Shown here: positions 24,241 through 37,317 of the stretch, one piece after another
Layout of the letters: every line of letters starts with the position of its first letter
How positions within the stretch are numbered: the first letter of the stretch is position 1
Assembly: GCA_002812745.2 (NCBI GenBank)
Contig: NCSJ02000223.1
Location: forward strand, 1 to 64,000
Origin: Scytalidium lignicola
Lineage: Eukaryota > Ascomycota > Leotiomycetes
DNA: 64,000 nucleotides
Direction: 5' to 3'
Position numbers and translations under genes: made by a program
The notes under the pieces: model-generated
What the model was told of the DNA's origin: nothing
What the model saw: only the letters and a program-made list of their open reading frames with translations
The model's database searches: none

Positions 24241-25455
24241 ATGGCGGCTGCCGCTCCACCAATCGTCATCCCCACAAGGAAACCGCAACCTTTACCATTT
24301 AGATACCAGTTTGTCGCTGGTGCAGTGGCCGGGGTCTCAGAAGTATGTATCACTCCGCTGATGGGTTTTGAGCAGCAATTCTTAACATTTACTGACTTCG
24401 GGGGCAATAGATTCTTGTTATGTATATCCTTCCTTCTTTGAATTATATATCACGAATGGAATGAATTAGAGCATAAGTTGAGTATTTGGATTCAAAGGTA
24501 CCCATTGGATGTTGTTAAGACAAGAGTGTACGTGTATTACCTTTCTCTTCCCGAATCGAATAGTTCGCTGGGAAGGTTGGTTGACATGTTTCGCTCTAGG
24601 CAATTACAGCAAGGTGCTGGGACCGGCCAACAAGCATATAAAGGCATGTTTGATTGTTTCTATAAGATTATTAAGAATGAAGGGTACGTAAAGTTAAATA
24701 TGTAATAACCTGCTACATTCTTATAATCGAATGTGTTCTAGTTTCCCCCGTCTCTATCGAGGCATTGCTGCGCCAATTATGATGGAAGCCCCAAAGCGTG
24801 CGGTTAAATTCGCTGCAAATGACAGCTGGGGTGCTTTTTACCGTGGCCTTCTTGGTGTTGAGAAGCAGACTCAATCCCTCTCCATCTTAACTGGTTGTAC
24901 GGCTGGTGCTAGTGAAGCGTTAATCATCGTTCCCTTCGAGTTGGTAAAGATTCGCCTACAAGACCGGTCGTCAGCAGGCAAGTATCGAGGGACAATGGAC
25001 GCAGTGATAAAGATTATCAGACAAGAAGGGCTGCTGGCGCTCTATAATGGCATGGAATCTACTTTATGGCGAAATGTTGTGTGGAATGGAGGCTACTTCG
25101 GCTGTATATTCCAGGTTCGCGCGCAGCTACCGAAACCTAATCCAGACAACAAGTCAGGGCAAGTCCGCAATGATTTTATAGCTGGCGGTGTTGGTGGGAC
25201 NTTTTGGGACTATCCTTAGTACGCCATTCGATGTGGTCAAATCTCGCATTCAGAATAGTCCCNAAAATTGATGGTAAATTCCCCAAGTACAATTGGGCAT
25301 TGCCTGCTGTAGGAACGGTCTATAGGGGGGAGGGTTTTAAGGCTCTATATAAGGGATTTGTTCCCAAGGTTTTACGACTGGGTCCAGGGGGAGGTATTCT
25401 GTTGATTGTCTTTACTGGCGTTGTGGACTTCTTCCGGTCAGTACGTGGGGAATAA
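24241..25455 (+). CDS. odc1: Mitochondrial 2-oxodicarboxylate carrier (Odc1-like)
   Basis: Five exons: 24,241-24,342, 24,411-24,421 (11 nt), 24,498-24,527, 24,600-24,683 and 24,742-25,455. Joined, and with the two N characters at 25,201 and 25,263 treated as spurious insertions, they give exactly 312 residues. Three solute-carrier repeats carry the signatures YPLDVVKTR, VPFELVKIR and TPFDVVKSR. MEAPKRAVKFAAND and LWRNVVWNGGYF are typical of the ODC subgroup, which exchanges 2-oxoadipate and 2-oxoglutarate across the inner mitochondrial membrane in lysine degradation and biosynthesis. The 11-nt microexon supplies ILVM before the first signature; all introns are GT-AG. Without removing the Ns, the last third would be out of frame. 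Confidence 0.9.
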
Positions 25456-25623
25456 GAAAGAAAGCTCCTAGTATTCAAATGCTCCGTATGATTCAGAGGT
25501 AAACTAGATTTCAAGTTGATTATGCATTAAAATACGTTATTACCATAGAATATTCGAGTAACAGTAACTACTGTTACATCAATTGTAGTTACTATATACA
25601 GTAGTAGAGCTTAGATTAAAGTA

Positions 25624-25927
25624 TTGTTAGAGGTGGCGATAGGTACCCTGCACCTAGAGACAGTAGAATTGAGTTAATTAGCTATCTGTTAGAGGGTGAG
25701 CTAGGTTATTGTGCTAGAATCTTACGTAATCCTACTAATTGCCACGGAATTCAACACTCCGTACCGGAAATTACACTGTGATCATACCGAGGTTACTCAA
25801 CGTAGACCTAGGGAAATCCCGGAATACTGTTTACTCCTTAAATTGTACTGTAGTTCTCTCGTAGGATAGCTAATTAACTCCATTCTACTGTCTCTGAGTG
25901 TAGGATGCCGATCGCCACCTCTAACAA
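25624..25927. mobile_element. 304-bp MITE
   Basis: Terminal inverted repeats of ~65 bp: both ends start TTGTTAGAGGTGGCGAT, and the arms share AGAGACAGTAGAAT and GAGTTAATTAGCTAT. The middle (about 25,690-25,860) is non-coding. No convincing target duplication is visible, so the parent superfamily is not assigned. Confidence 0.75.
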
Positions 25928-25951
25928 GGTGATTTTAACCTATACCATGAA

Positions 25952-27200
25952 ATGTGCTTTGGAGACAAACCATTCATAGAGAGACAACAACCAAACAGAC
26001 TTCCTAATACCACTGATGGAAGAGAATGGGCTAGAATTAGCGCTGGAACCAAGTACAATTACCAGGCAAGCAAACAACGTCAACCAGAGAATAAAAGGAA
26101 CATGTATAGACCTGGTATAGGCTATACAAGAAATTCAGGACAGGATTCACATATGCAAGGTAGACAGGAGGCTTGATCATGCATCTAACTACTACTCAGT
26201 GGCTACAAAGATCACGATCGAGCCTAACCCTCCCCCAGTAGTGTACAAAAAAGCCTTCAAACAACTGGATGTCAAATTACTGGCTACAATAGTCAGGGAG
26301 CAGCTCCTAGTGATTCAGGGCTTCAGCTCACCTGCAGAGATCGATTTTGCAGTAGCTAGAATTATAAACGCCCTGAACAAGGGCATAGAGGAAGCGGTCC
26401 TAAAAGCCAAAATAACCTGGTTCTCGAGGCTAGGCTTCATTAGTGAGATGAAGGATGCTATCAAGAGCTTAAAGAACGCAAACAGGAGAAAACAAAGATA
26501 TCCAACGGAAGAGAACCTCAAGGTTTTTCAGGAAGTCAGAGCCAAAAGAGACAAGGCCATATCCAAATGCAACAGACAACTCTATCGCGACAGGGTCTCG
26601 AATGTGAGGGATGAGATAGGCTTATGGAGATTGGCCAAATGGGCTAAAAACCAGGAGATACCTAGAGTAGTTTACACCCCTGACATAAGGAGAAAGGACA
26701 AAACTATAGCAGAAGATCTACAGGGGAAATGCAACGCATTCAGAGAAGTGCACTTCTCAAAGCTACCAGAAGCGAACCTAAAGGACATAGAAGGCTTTAG
26801 ATACCCTTAATCTAGAGGTGATTGGCCGGAGATCACAGAATGGGAGGTCACTGAGGCTTTGAGATATGTACTACCGGATAAGGCTCCAGGAGGAGATGGT
26901 ATCCTAAACAGGGTGTTAAAAGCAGTAGTTACAAAGCTTGCTCTAGCACTGGTACAAGTGTTCAACATGTCCCTCAGGCTTGGGTACTGCCCAGAACACT
27001 TCAAGAAGTCAATGACAGTGATCTTGTGCAAGCTAAGTAAGCTAGACTATTTAGAACTTAAGGTGTATAGACCTATTGCACTCATGAATACAATTGAGAA
27101 GGTAATAGATACTATTCTAGCAAAGCATATCTAATATCTGACTGAGAAGTATTACATGCTGCCAATCCAGCATGTGAGAGGTAGGAAGCTGGCGTCTTGT
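25952..27200 (+). pseudogene. LINE ORF2 fragment (linker and N-terminal reverse transcriptase)
   Basis: Frames at 26,199-26,810 and 26,859-27,134 lie in the same phase, separated by a stop, and encode the region between endonuclease and RT of a Tad-type LINE: WEVTEALRYVLPDKAPGGDG and LRLGYCPEHFKKSMTVILCK, then KVYRPIALMNTIEKVIDTIL, are classic RT fingers motifs. After a further stop the sequence reads PIQHVRGRKLASCEYAIY and similarity ends near 27,200, before the catalytic YxDD region. An upstream open frame (25,952-26,176) may be an earlier part of the element. It is only mildly mutated compared with the AT-rich LINE at the left of the window. Confidence 0.8.
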
Positions 27201-27735
27201 GAGTATGCTATCTACATGTGCTGTTCTCCTCCCCAAGCCTTGAGGAGGGGGAGCTCGGCAACACTAACCTGTTAACGTTAGGATTCCCGAGACGCCACCT
27301 CCTGCATCAGGACGTCGCTGTTTCCGGTTTTGTATCCGGAAGAATTGTATTGCTTAATTTCTCTGTAGAGCAAGCCGAATAGTATCTTAATTTCTTCACA
27401 AATGAATATGACAAAAGGGGTAAACTGAGTGTAGATAACAATAGATCTGCTTTTGTGGTATAGAATTTGACGTGTAATAATTTACCGTGGTGCTAATATC
27501 TCTGATAACGTCAAAGTCGCAACTTCGATCCCCGTAAGTTAGTGACCAAATCTTTTGGGCTGTTAATTTTTCGTCACCATTATGTTTAGCATGTTGACTC
27601 AAGAGACGTATATCAGTAAATACAAATATTTACATATTTGTAGCTACTCCAAGTATAACTCTGAAGTTCGACACTAAAACTTCCGATGAGTTATAATAAA
27701 ATATGAACTTTTTTTTATGTTACCACATTCCAAAC
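27201..27735. other. Spacer between LINE fragment and gt4c
   Basis: No gene recognised. 27,230-27,330 is GC-rich with a short inverted repeat (CTCCTCCCC/GAGGGGGAG). 27,340-27,735 is AT-rich and would include the 3' UTR and terminator of gt4c. Confidence 0.4.
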
Positions 27736-30700
27736 CTAAATGACCGTCTCCATTGCACGCGAACTTCCAACGTTTCTCGGGTTCCTTCTTAATTCATGTA
27801 CATCAACAACTTTAATTACATCCTCCGATTTTTTAACCCACATCTGCTCGCTCAGAACTGCCTTTTCTAGTTGTGGAATCTCTGAAAGTATACTCGTAAG
27901 GACCGTACTGGTATTGTCATGTCCTAATGAAGACAGGCAATCTTCATTTTGAGTGCTTTTGAGGGTCACACTAAGGCTATCCATTCCGCGTTCCAGTCCA
28001 CTTTGTAGACTTCTCACTGGAGGTTGAATAACTGTTGCTGGGAGACTAGAAACCGCTGTTGCTGCCGGGACTGTCATGTGGAATAAGGGTCGAGTAGAAG
28101 CTGGAAGTGACATATCCCTTCTGGCTTTCCCGATCCAGAGCATTTGTTCATGTTCTCTCAGATATCGGTCACCGCTGAAAGACTTTTGCACAATCTTTCG
28201 AGAACGCATTCCAAGTTGTCTACGAGCTTCGCTTTGCTCGTACATGCGTTTAGTAATGTGTATCACATCCTCCGGTGTTAAACTCTCGGGGAGAGAAGCG
28301 CCGAGAGTATCTGCCGTGGCGGACTGGATGTCAGCATAGGGTGACCATTCTTCGAGGAGTGCAAGAAGTTTTATCTGTGCGCGAGCAATGGCCATAGGAT
28401 CATTTGGAGCTACGACTGAACTATAGCAAGACCCATCATCAGGGTCAGTCAGGACTCGAAGCGAGGCACCAACGTCGGTACAGACGACTGGCGCTCCAGT
28501 TAAAGCTGCTTCACCTAAAGCAAGAGGCAAGCCTTCAGACACAGAGGTGTTTAAAAATACCCACTATGTATAGTATTAGCATCCAGAAGATGAATACTTC
28601 TCACGATGAGTCTCAGTACTTACAGTTCGCTCAAGGACAGAAATCGGATTTGCTTCTCCACAAAGCGCGACATTGTGATGGAGAGATTTCATTGCGATGA
28701 TTTCTTGACAACCGGTGGTATAAGATGGTGATTTATCAAGCCCTCCATATATTTCAAGTCTATAATCCTTGAATCCCCATTTATTGACTATTATATCTGC
28801 TGCTAGAAGAGCAGTTTTGATATCTTTTGCATACCTAGAAATATATAGATCAGCGTCACAATTTGTAACTCAATAAGAGAATTTCAAAGCTTACCAGACA
28901 TGAGAGAGCATGGTAACAGTGGGTATTTGAGTTTTTATATCAGGTACTGGAGAGAATCTCTGTGTAAAACCTTTAGTATAGCTGGCCAAGAATGATTTCA
29001 CATTCACATTTACCTCCATATGCGTAATCCCATTTACGACTGGATCGATCTTACGCATGAACTTCGCTCTATGCTCAATCTTCCCTTGGCATGTGCCAAT
29101 TTCAACCTCCCAGTTGGGGTTGAAGAAATCAGCACAGGGCAATATAGTATCCGCGTGGTGGAGCGTCAGTACAGACGCCATACGCATCAGTCCTAGGAGG
29201 GAGCTTCTTGAATATGGTGCCAACCCACATAGTGCCGATGATAGATAGAGATTTGTTTCTCTCCAACTAATAGCGTGATCCCAGATTTGAAGTGTACATC
29301 CACGTTTAAGTTTGCAAATGATGCCATATGCAGCACTGACACTGTGATGTGAAGCCTGGAAGATAGCTGGCATTTTCTCGGGAATGGCGATGGAAAATAT
29401 GAAGAGATATCTGGACCATAGTTCGAGACCTTGATCAAGTTGGCCAAGTGTGGGATGCTCAGTTTTAAGCCACTGAGACGACGGTCGAGTGTTTGGCGTT
29501 GTTTGGTTCAGCCAAAGCCTTCTCCAAGCTGACTTGACGACATCACTCCCCCACACAGCACTCCAGTGTCTGGAATCCTTGAAATATAAATTAAGATTGA
29601 TGAGTGCTCGAGTTCCTTGCTCTATGTCACCCTTCGAGAATTCGATGGCTCGAGCCCCGGCAACTAAGGCTGCAAGAATTGGGACGAAGTTTCGCTGAAT
29701 GTCCAGAAGCGTAATGTGTGTAGGGTCATGTTCAATTTCTGAGTCTAGGCGGTTGGCAAATAATCCATGAATTGGCGTCAAGAGATCAAGACCCCATAAA
29801 GGAATAATCTTCAAGGAATGAATATTGCGTTCGATTTGACTCTTTGGTATGCCAAAGTCATTGGCTGATTCAGCTACCATATGCCATTTGATCGTTCGAA
29901 GATTATTGACGACATCCGTTCGACATGCAGACACCCCACCGCCCTGTGCTCATTGTGTTAGTTGAAATTATGTAGTTTTATGAGAATAATCTAACCTCAT
30001 TTGGCCATGTCCCAGTATCCACTGCAATGACGTGCAACGCAGTCTCGTCACTCTCTTGCTCTAGGGCGTTAGACCTTGTTCGACTGCAAGCATCGCCACC
30101 CTGACCAAAGCTATACAGATCATTGATTTTGGTAGCAAGAGGTGTCCAGCCAGATATAGAATTGTCAAGGTCCACACTGGCCATAATAGTGTCTCGGTTC
30201 CGGTCGAGATACTCCTCAGCTGCTTCTAATTGACCAAGATTCCGCTTCCTCCAGTAAGGGCGGAGGATTGGGTCTTGTCTGAGCAAACGGTCATCTAACC
30301 AGCGGACAATAACTCCATCAAATGCTGGGTTTTCCTTCCATGCCTTCCAGAGCCACGAACGAGATTGCGAGGTTGATACTGGATAACGGTGAGTAGAGAA
30401 ACCCAGCCAGCGAGAGATGGGGTTGGCTTTTATGCTCCGGAATCCGAACAGCGGATTATCATCTAAGAATGATACGTATTCTGGTTTCTTGAGGACATCA
30501 AGGTGATCGTAGAAGATCAGTGCTGGGGTATCAATTCGCTGTCCGTTCAGAGTTGTCAGGATTGTGGGGTGAAATTTATGGTCATAAAAATATTTGCTTT
30601 CCCATACGTCTGCACCAACCACAAATGTGGCCTCTGTGACTTGATAATGTGGAATCTGAAGAGTTAGAATGATCATTCAAAATTATTTGGACAGCAATCA

Positions 30701-33700
30701 ACTTACCCAGGCTTCCAACCTTTCTGGTTTGCGCCTAGGAGGAGCACACCAGGAGACTGTACAACTAAGATGGGGAAGCACGAATTCCGCCCTTAACAGT
30801 GCTCCGCCATATCTGTCTACTCGTTGGTAATGGTATTTGAAGCGAACAATATTTCCATCCTTGATGTAAGAACCAGAATCTATCTGGCCTTTCGAATTGT
30901 AGGATACGTCTTGGAAAGCATCATGACCAGCTATTCCCCTTCGTGTCATAGGCATAATAGGAGAGCGCCTAGAAAATTTTCCGGGAGCAGCTAATTCAGG
31001 ATACTCGTATACATAATCATTTATAGTATTTCCATGATCAAGTTCTACACGCCGGAGAAGAGACATGGTCTTGGAGTATACATTTATGTAACGGAGATCG
31101 CTATTGTTAGTTGGTTCCGAGCGGTGATCACCTCTATACTGAAACATTCTAAAAGTATCTTCATCCCTTGGGTGAGTGAAGCCAGTATAGATACCGTCTA
31201 GGTTCCGAATAATAATACGTTGTCGCTTGATAGATATCTCCATGCCTTGGATATTCTTCCACACGGTCTCAACTTTCTTACGGCCGTGGAACTATGTGTA
31301 GTCAGGATCCGCATTGTGGACCTCAAGTTTTGGGAGAAGTAATCTTGACATACCAAAAATACTGGCAAGAGAAAATTTTGTATAGTTTTGGCCCACATCC
31401 AGATGATCAAATCAATATATTTTGCAGCCGGAGCGATAATCTTATTTGTACCGGAAAGAGCACAGTTGAGCTCTCGCTGATACTCGGGATCCGCCACAAA
31501 TGCAATGGAAAAGAACTTGCACATACTTCCTATAAAGTGGTAAATAGTTTCAGAGTAATGGAGAATCTTGTCATATAACGAATATTGAGGGATTGAGGTA
31601 TGATTCAAGAGATCAGCAACCATGGAACATGGCTCCGAGCCTGATCCTGGTAATAAGTTTGGGCATTGGTGTGCTATGGTATGGCCTTCATCGGCTAAGG
31701 CTGTAACGTGATTAAGGAGGGTAGCAACCATAAAAGATGTGTAGTTATGTCTGGCAATAAGCGATTCGCAATCCAATCCTGAGGTGCGTTTAAATTTATG
31801 ATTCAAGTAAGATGCCTCTTCATCAGTAAAAGAAGAGGAAAATCCAAGGCACCGAGAAAGGAGAGACTGCCGTAGGGTCTGAGGTATATCTTCCCAATCA
31901 AGATCACAATCTATGCCAAGACAGATATGCCGTAAAAGCTCCTTTCGAAGGGAATTGGTGAGCCCATTTATATCACCATCATATCTAATGGCTTTCAAGT
32001 AGCGATTAACAATGGTAGAATCAACTGAGGCAGTACCAATAAAGCTATCGAACATCCAGAGGCGTTGGAGAAGGATTGAGTCATGAGTATTATACCCCAT
32101 ATAATGCTCTGCTGCTACCTGTACCAACAGTTCCGCAATACTAATAGTGTCAGAATGTGAATATATTTGAAAAAATCTCTGGAATCATACTCAAGGTAAA
32201 AATCTTGCAGTGGAACTTGACTGCGTTTCACACTACTGGGGTCGAAGGAAACCATAACACGCTCTACTCCATTCTCAACACAGCTTACAGCTTTTACAGG
32301 GTTATCCATCTCAGAAAAATAACCTGCATATACTAGCTCCACAGTCAGTAACTGTTCTTTAAAGAGTTTACTAGCGAGCCTTAGTAGTCCTTGTGATTCA
32401 GGGAATGCACGCTCTGCAAGTTCGGAAAGCTTCATGTGATTCCATTGTTCGATAGTTAGGTTCACATGGCATCCGAACTCAGAGTCTGGAGCGACAAAAA
32501 GCCTCTGCTTCTCTGAGAGTTCTGACAGTCGTTGATGGAGGCTCTCCAGCTCCGCTTGAGATAATGATGTGGATGAACCTGGGCCCGAGTATGAATGGTA
32601 CACCACATCTGGTTTTGTTGGGGCAGTTTTATCCTTAGGACCCCCGACAATCCTGGCAGCAAAGAGACACAAGATGGCTACCGTCCAAGTTGCACTTCCC
32701 AGAGCGATAATTGTAGAATACACGAAATGTGGTAGCGTGTTGTCAAGAATAAAGCCAGTAGGCAAGCCAACGAAAACTCCAACAAGAAGTGGTTTCAGAG
32801 CCCTCGGCCCTGCAAAGATCTTGGTGTACTATGTCGGTTAGCAAGAGGTTTAATGACCGATGCACAAGAGATGTTATCCCACCTGAAACCATAACAGTCC
32901 TAAAGGTATGAAATATGTAAGCTAGTAATCAAAAATATGCATTCAGAGAATACTTGCCTGTGTATGCCAAGACATAGGAGAGATAGACAATTGTACCGCT
33001 GTACGGAGGTTGTTTGGTGAGATCGTCAGGGGTTTTTGCTACTTGAGGCGTGCTAAAGAACACCCAGAGAAGAGTGGTTGTGACTGCTAGTCCAAACACA
33101 TGCCACATTAAGTAGTGTGCTAGAGTTTTCCAGTACAGCCTACGGCGATGCTCTCTTTTGATATGATCCGCATGGGCAATATAACTGTCAGTTGGGATGA
33201 TTTCTTCCATATTCTTAGCAGCAACTTGATTGAGCTTATGAGCATTGAAGTCAAGCAACACAGCTCCAATCAGGTAGTATGCAAGACTAAAGCCGACAGG
33301 CATAGTCATGTTAATGTCTGAATTACTCAGACCTACTAATTGACCACCATCAATGAGTGATACCCATTTATCGAGTAAAGCCACAATAAAGTACAACAGT
33401 GTACAGCCGATCTTGCTTTAGCGTTAGCACTACTGAGCAATTGATTATGTTTAATTACTTACTTCATCACTTGCTTGACGCCAATGAAGGAACGCGTTAT
33501 GAAATCGAATGCCAAGTTGGGACTTTTTCAAAGAAGACAATGCAACCTTTGTTTGTATATTCCAGGCTGAACTAAAACGTATTGACTTTGGAACCCCATA
33601 GACACGACAGTACCAGTCCTGTTGTCCGTTAGTATACTGTCCATTGTTCGAAAGAGTTTGTACGCACCATCAAGACATCGGTGGATGTGTATGACTTGAC

Positions 33701-36700
33701 GAGCCTAGCCACAAATGGATCTTTAGTTTTCGAAGAGAAAATATTCTTCCTTTGTTCAACACTAATTTCTTGTAACAAGGCTTGCCTAGCAAGGGAAAGA
33801 AGAGCTGGCTCTGATATCTTCTCAATTTCTTGATTTCGTTCCATCCGTTTGCTAATATACCAATTTCTAAGCTCATTATCATTGATTAAGTCAACCTTCT
33901 GATACCATGTTGTCCATCGAGATCCTGTCCAACGGACTCCAGCAATAAGAAGAGCAATAAAGATGTATATAACTGTAAGATAAACAATAATATCATGGCT
34001 GGTCATGAATATCGTAGTGATTGGTGATATGAATAGAACAGGTATACAGAGAATAATGACGGCTCTACCCTATATTTTCAATCCCGATTAGAAATATCCT
34101 GGAATAGAAAATAATTTCTGTACTGCGGAGTCGGATAAGATACTTACAGATAGGAAGGGAGATCCAGGGAGTTGATAATTTGCTAGAGCAGCTAAGAGGC
34201 TAAAGTATGCAGTAAGAGCAATGAGGTAAAGAAAAAATATGCAGCCTGCGTAGGGAGAACTGACACATGCAAAGACGATGAAGCCGACAAGTCCGACTAT
34301 AAGAGTGAACGCAAAACCACCAATTAGACGAGTAATTACAAAATAGTTCATAGCTGAGAAGGCCATTGAAGCTAGGTAGTATGTACCGCAGCAGGTGATC
34401 CAGGTACCAAAAGCACCAGACAATAATAGTGAGATAAACAAAGCAGTGGTGGCGCTATGTTTCTCCTCATAGGTCATAAACCTATCACCACTTAGATACA
34501 GACCATGTCCAGTCGTTGTTAACATCAAGATATCAATCAATGCCGGAATGGCGAAGACACTTAAAAAGGTAAAACGTTGATAAGCTGGCATCTCAGATTG
34601 CTTGTAGTTTGGGTCTACATCAATTTCGGCTTCCACATAAGATGACTTCAACCCAGTCTGCGAATCCTCAAACATCGGCGGCTGATTTTCGGCGATTGAG
34701 TAGTGAGCGTTAAATCTTTTGGAAAGAAGTTTACCAAATTTGCTTGGAGATACGTCAAAATAGGCCTCACAACGGGAACCTAAGGCGAAGAGTTCTGAGA
34801 AGGCAGCGGCTTGGTCTGGCTGATCGTTAAATAGAGGGTTCCGATCAGTCACCTCCATATAAATCTCCTCAAAAGCTATCTTCCGCATAACACAGAAGAC
34901 TGACAAAACGAACAAATCTCCTATGGCACTAAGTGACGAATCGTGCAGGAGATTCCTTAGAGCATGGACGATAACTTCAAGGTCGAAGCTATTTCTATGC
35001 TTTAGAGCAGCTGAGAGCTTCTCCTCCACTTCTCGGAAAAGTAATATAGATGACTCCAAGCTCGGATGAGATCGGTTACACTGGCAATGCCAGTGAAGTC
35101 GTGACTTTAGAAGCTCATTGACAGCAATATCTCCACTTAAGTATCCAACCGTATTGATATGTTTGAGCTGATTCCAGGTTGGCACATCAATCAATTTTTC
35201 AGTAAGTGTTGATTTAATACCACCAAGAAAGGCATCATTGTGCGAAATTAAAGCAAAGGATACTTCTTGATAGAGAAGAAGACAATCTTCTGGGGACAAG
35301 TGCTCGATATCCTGGACCACGCGAGGTGGGATTTCGTGAGGCGAGAGATTGCTATTCCAACGAGCAAATACTCTCTCAACGGTAAAACATTGACTTCGTT
35401 TCAAACCACGAGAAGAGAGAAATGTATGTAATAATGTTCCCATCAAATCATAAACATTCTTTGATATATAAATATCAGTCGTATTGGGATAGGATGTCTC
35501 GTAGACAGCCCAAAATTGCTTCTCTGATGAACATTGAAAACCGGAGTGAAGTCCTAGATATACTCGAATACCATCAATTCTGTCATCTAACGTGGATTTC
35601 AGAGTCCCAGAGACTTCCCCAATAAGCTCTTTAATGGATGGTGCCCCGAATATTGTGGAGTCAGATGAAACCAGGTGATCAGCAAGGAAATTGCCGAATA
35701 CTACGCCATACCTGCGCAGCTCAGTAGGACTGATGGCATCTAGCAATTCAAGTTTCCTTAGATTTCGTTGGGAAAATACAATCTCCTGGAAGTTTTCAGA
35801 TGAAACACGTGATCCCAATGGATAGCATCCAATTCCATCGTAGGCATCAGACCACGATGCAGTAGAAAGAAGATTGTTTGACGTCACGTGTTTTAAAGCA
35901 GACCACTCTAGCTTTTTAGATGCAGAATTGGAAGCCAGAGATACTGCAGCAATCCTATCATGTTTGCAGAAGCAGTCATTTTGAATAGCTTGAAGGCTTG
36001 GAAGCATTGAATTGAGCTGGTTAGTGGCCGATTGACGACGGTTGGAATATTGAACCTATGATAAATATTATTAGTCTTCAAATGTTCTATCTCCTAATAA
36101 CTCAAATGGAAGATTTAATTCTTGCTCACCCTTTTGTTACTTTTCCACGAATCATGGAGTTCCATTACTCGTGGTTCTTTGAGCCAATTAAATGCGCTCA
36201 TAGGCTCGGTACAAACAACGTCGATCGACGCCTCTAAAACCGCAGCTCGCCCTGCTGCCCATAGGATTACACTATGGAAATTGCACCAGTTGAATGTCCG
36301 TTTGAACACCGCATTGGAGATAGTGACACTATCATCCACCGTCTCCCAGGCTAGAACCGTGAAACTTCTTAGACAAGACTGAGTCATGAATGATTTTACG
36401 GTCGATTGAAGAGCTTCCATATCAAAATAGTCCTGCCTCTCTCCATTTGGTTTAATAAGACCATTTCGTAGTACGAGGCCAGAAATTGACTCTGTGGCAA
36501 GAATTGATGGGTCAGCCAAGTATTTTGGCCCCTCAGTTTCAATATATACATCGAGACCAGATCTGACGAAGAAACTAGCAAGTTCATGGAGAATCGGTGT
36601 GGGAAGTAAATCGTATCCCGCAAGAAGTATTCCAGTAAACTTATTATTATAACCTTCAGCATCTTCAAAATATCTTGAAAACACGGCCAGAACTTGATCT

Positions 36701-37317
36701 AGGAACGGCAACACATTGTTCTCTGAGATGATCTCCTTTGTTGGGGAATTTGAAAGATTATGCAAATCAATTCTGCCAAATATTTGCCGAGATTTGCGAC
36801 GGTTTTGAGCAACTTGTCCAAGAGCTGGCATAACATTTTCTTTTCCTGGATCCAAAATTATCATATCATTTTCGGTGAATAGCTGGAGTTGAGGTGAAGA
36901 AAGAGGCCTTTCAAAAGAGCCCAAGAACACCCTGAAAGATGACGGCTTTGTTCTTTCATAGTTTTCGAGTGCCAAACTTGAGCGAGAGTTTGTAAATTTT
37001 TGGAAGTAGTTTGCTACTCTCAATTGGAGATTATCGGGGGATTTCTTCTAGTTAAATTAGTATAATTTAGTTGATCAATTTACTCATCAATTTTACGTGA
37101 CGAACCTTTTGTCGTATGTGTAAGAAGAACTTTTTGCCTATAACGAATGATATGTATACTGATCCTACTAGGAGAGCAGTAATACAAAGCCCAAAAAGTA
37201 CCTACAATGTACGTCAGAAAATTGAAGCTTTGAAAGCTTAGTAGATCTTACCCATTGCCACCAATGCTTCAGCAAGTCTCGCCATCTAGCTGCGTGGACT
37301 CCTGTGATGTGAGCCAT
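27736..37317 (-). CDS. gt4c: Gt4C-like giant membrane glycosyltransferase (GAG synthase), with two apparent frameshifts
   Basis: Thirteen exons (minus strand): 37,317-37,252; 37,201-37,106; 37,047-36,130; 36,055-34,148; 34,069-33,668; 33,618-33,463; 33,411-32,958; 32,899-32,883; 32,828-30,707; 30,655-29,996; 29,943-28,895; 28,834-28,624; 28,563-27,736. Total about 2,960 residues. Exon 2 encodes a first TM; a run of TM segments fills residues ~850-1,200; the C-terminal ~600 residues are a GT4 glycosyltransferase starting GGGVSACRTDVV, with the nucleotide-sugar motif E-x7-E in SVSEGLPLALGEAAL and a KRMYEQSEARRQLG tail. Position and neighbours match Gt4C of the Aspergillus fumigatus galactosaminogalactan cluster, thought to polymerise and export the Gal/GalNAc chain. 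Exon 7 ends in a GC donor (ACAG|GCAAGT) and exon 8 is only 17 bp. Exon 9 shifts frame twice by one base, near 32,130 and near 31,275: pseudogene or assembly error. Confidence 0.85.

Noticed and set aside
27470..27545. ACTTCGATCCCC resembling a tRNA B-box
   Set aside because: No acceptor stem or A-box at the right distance; no cloverleaf could be drawn.
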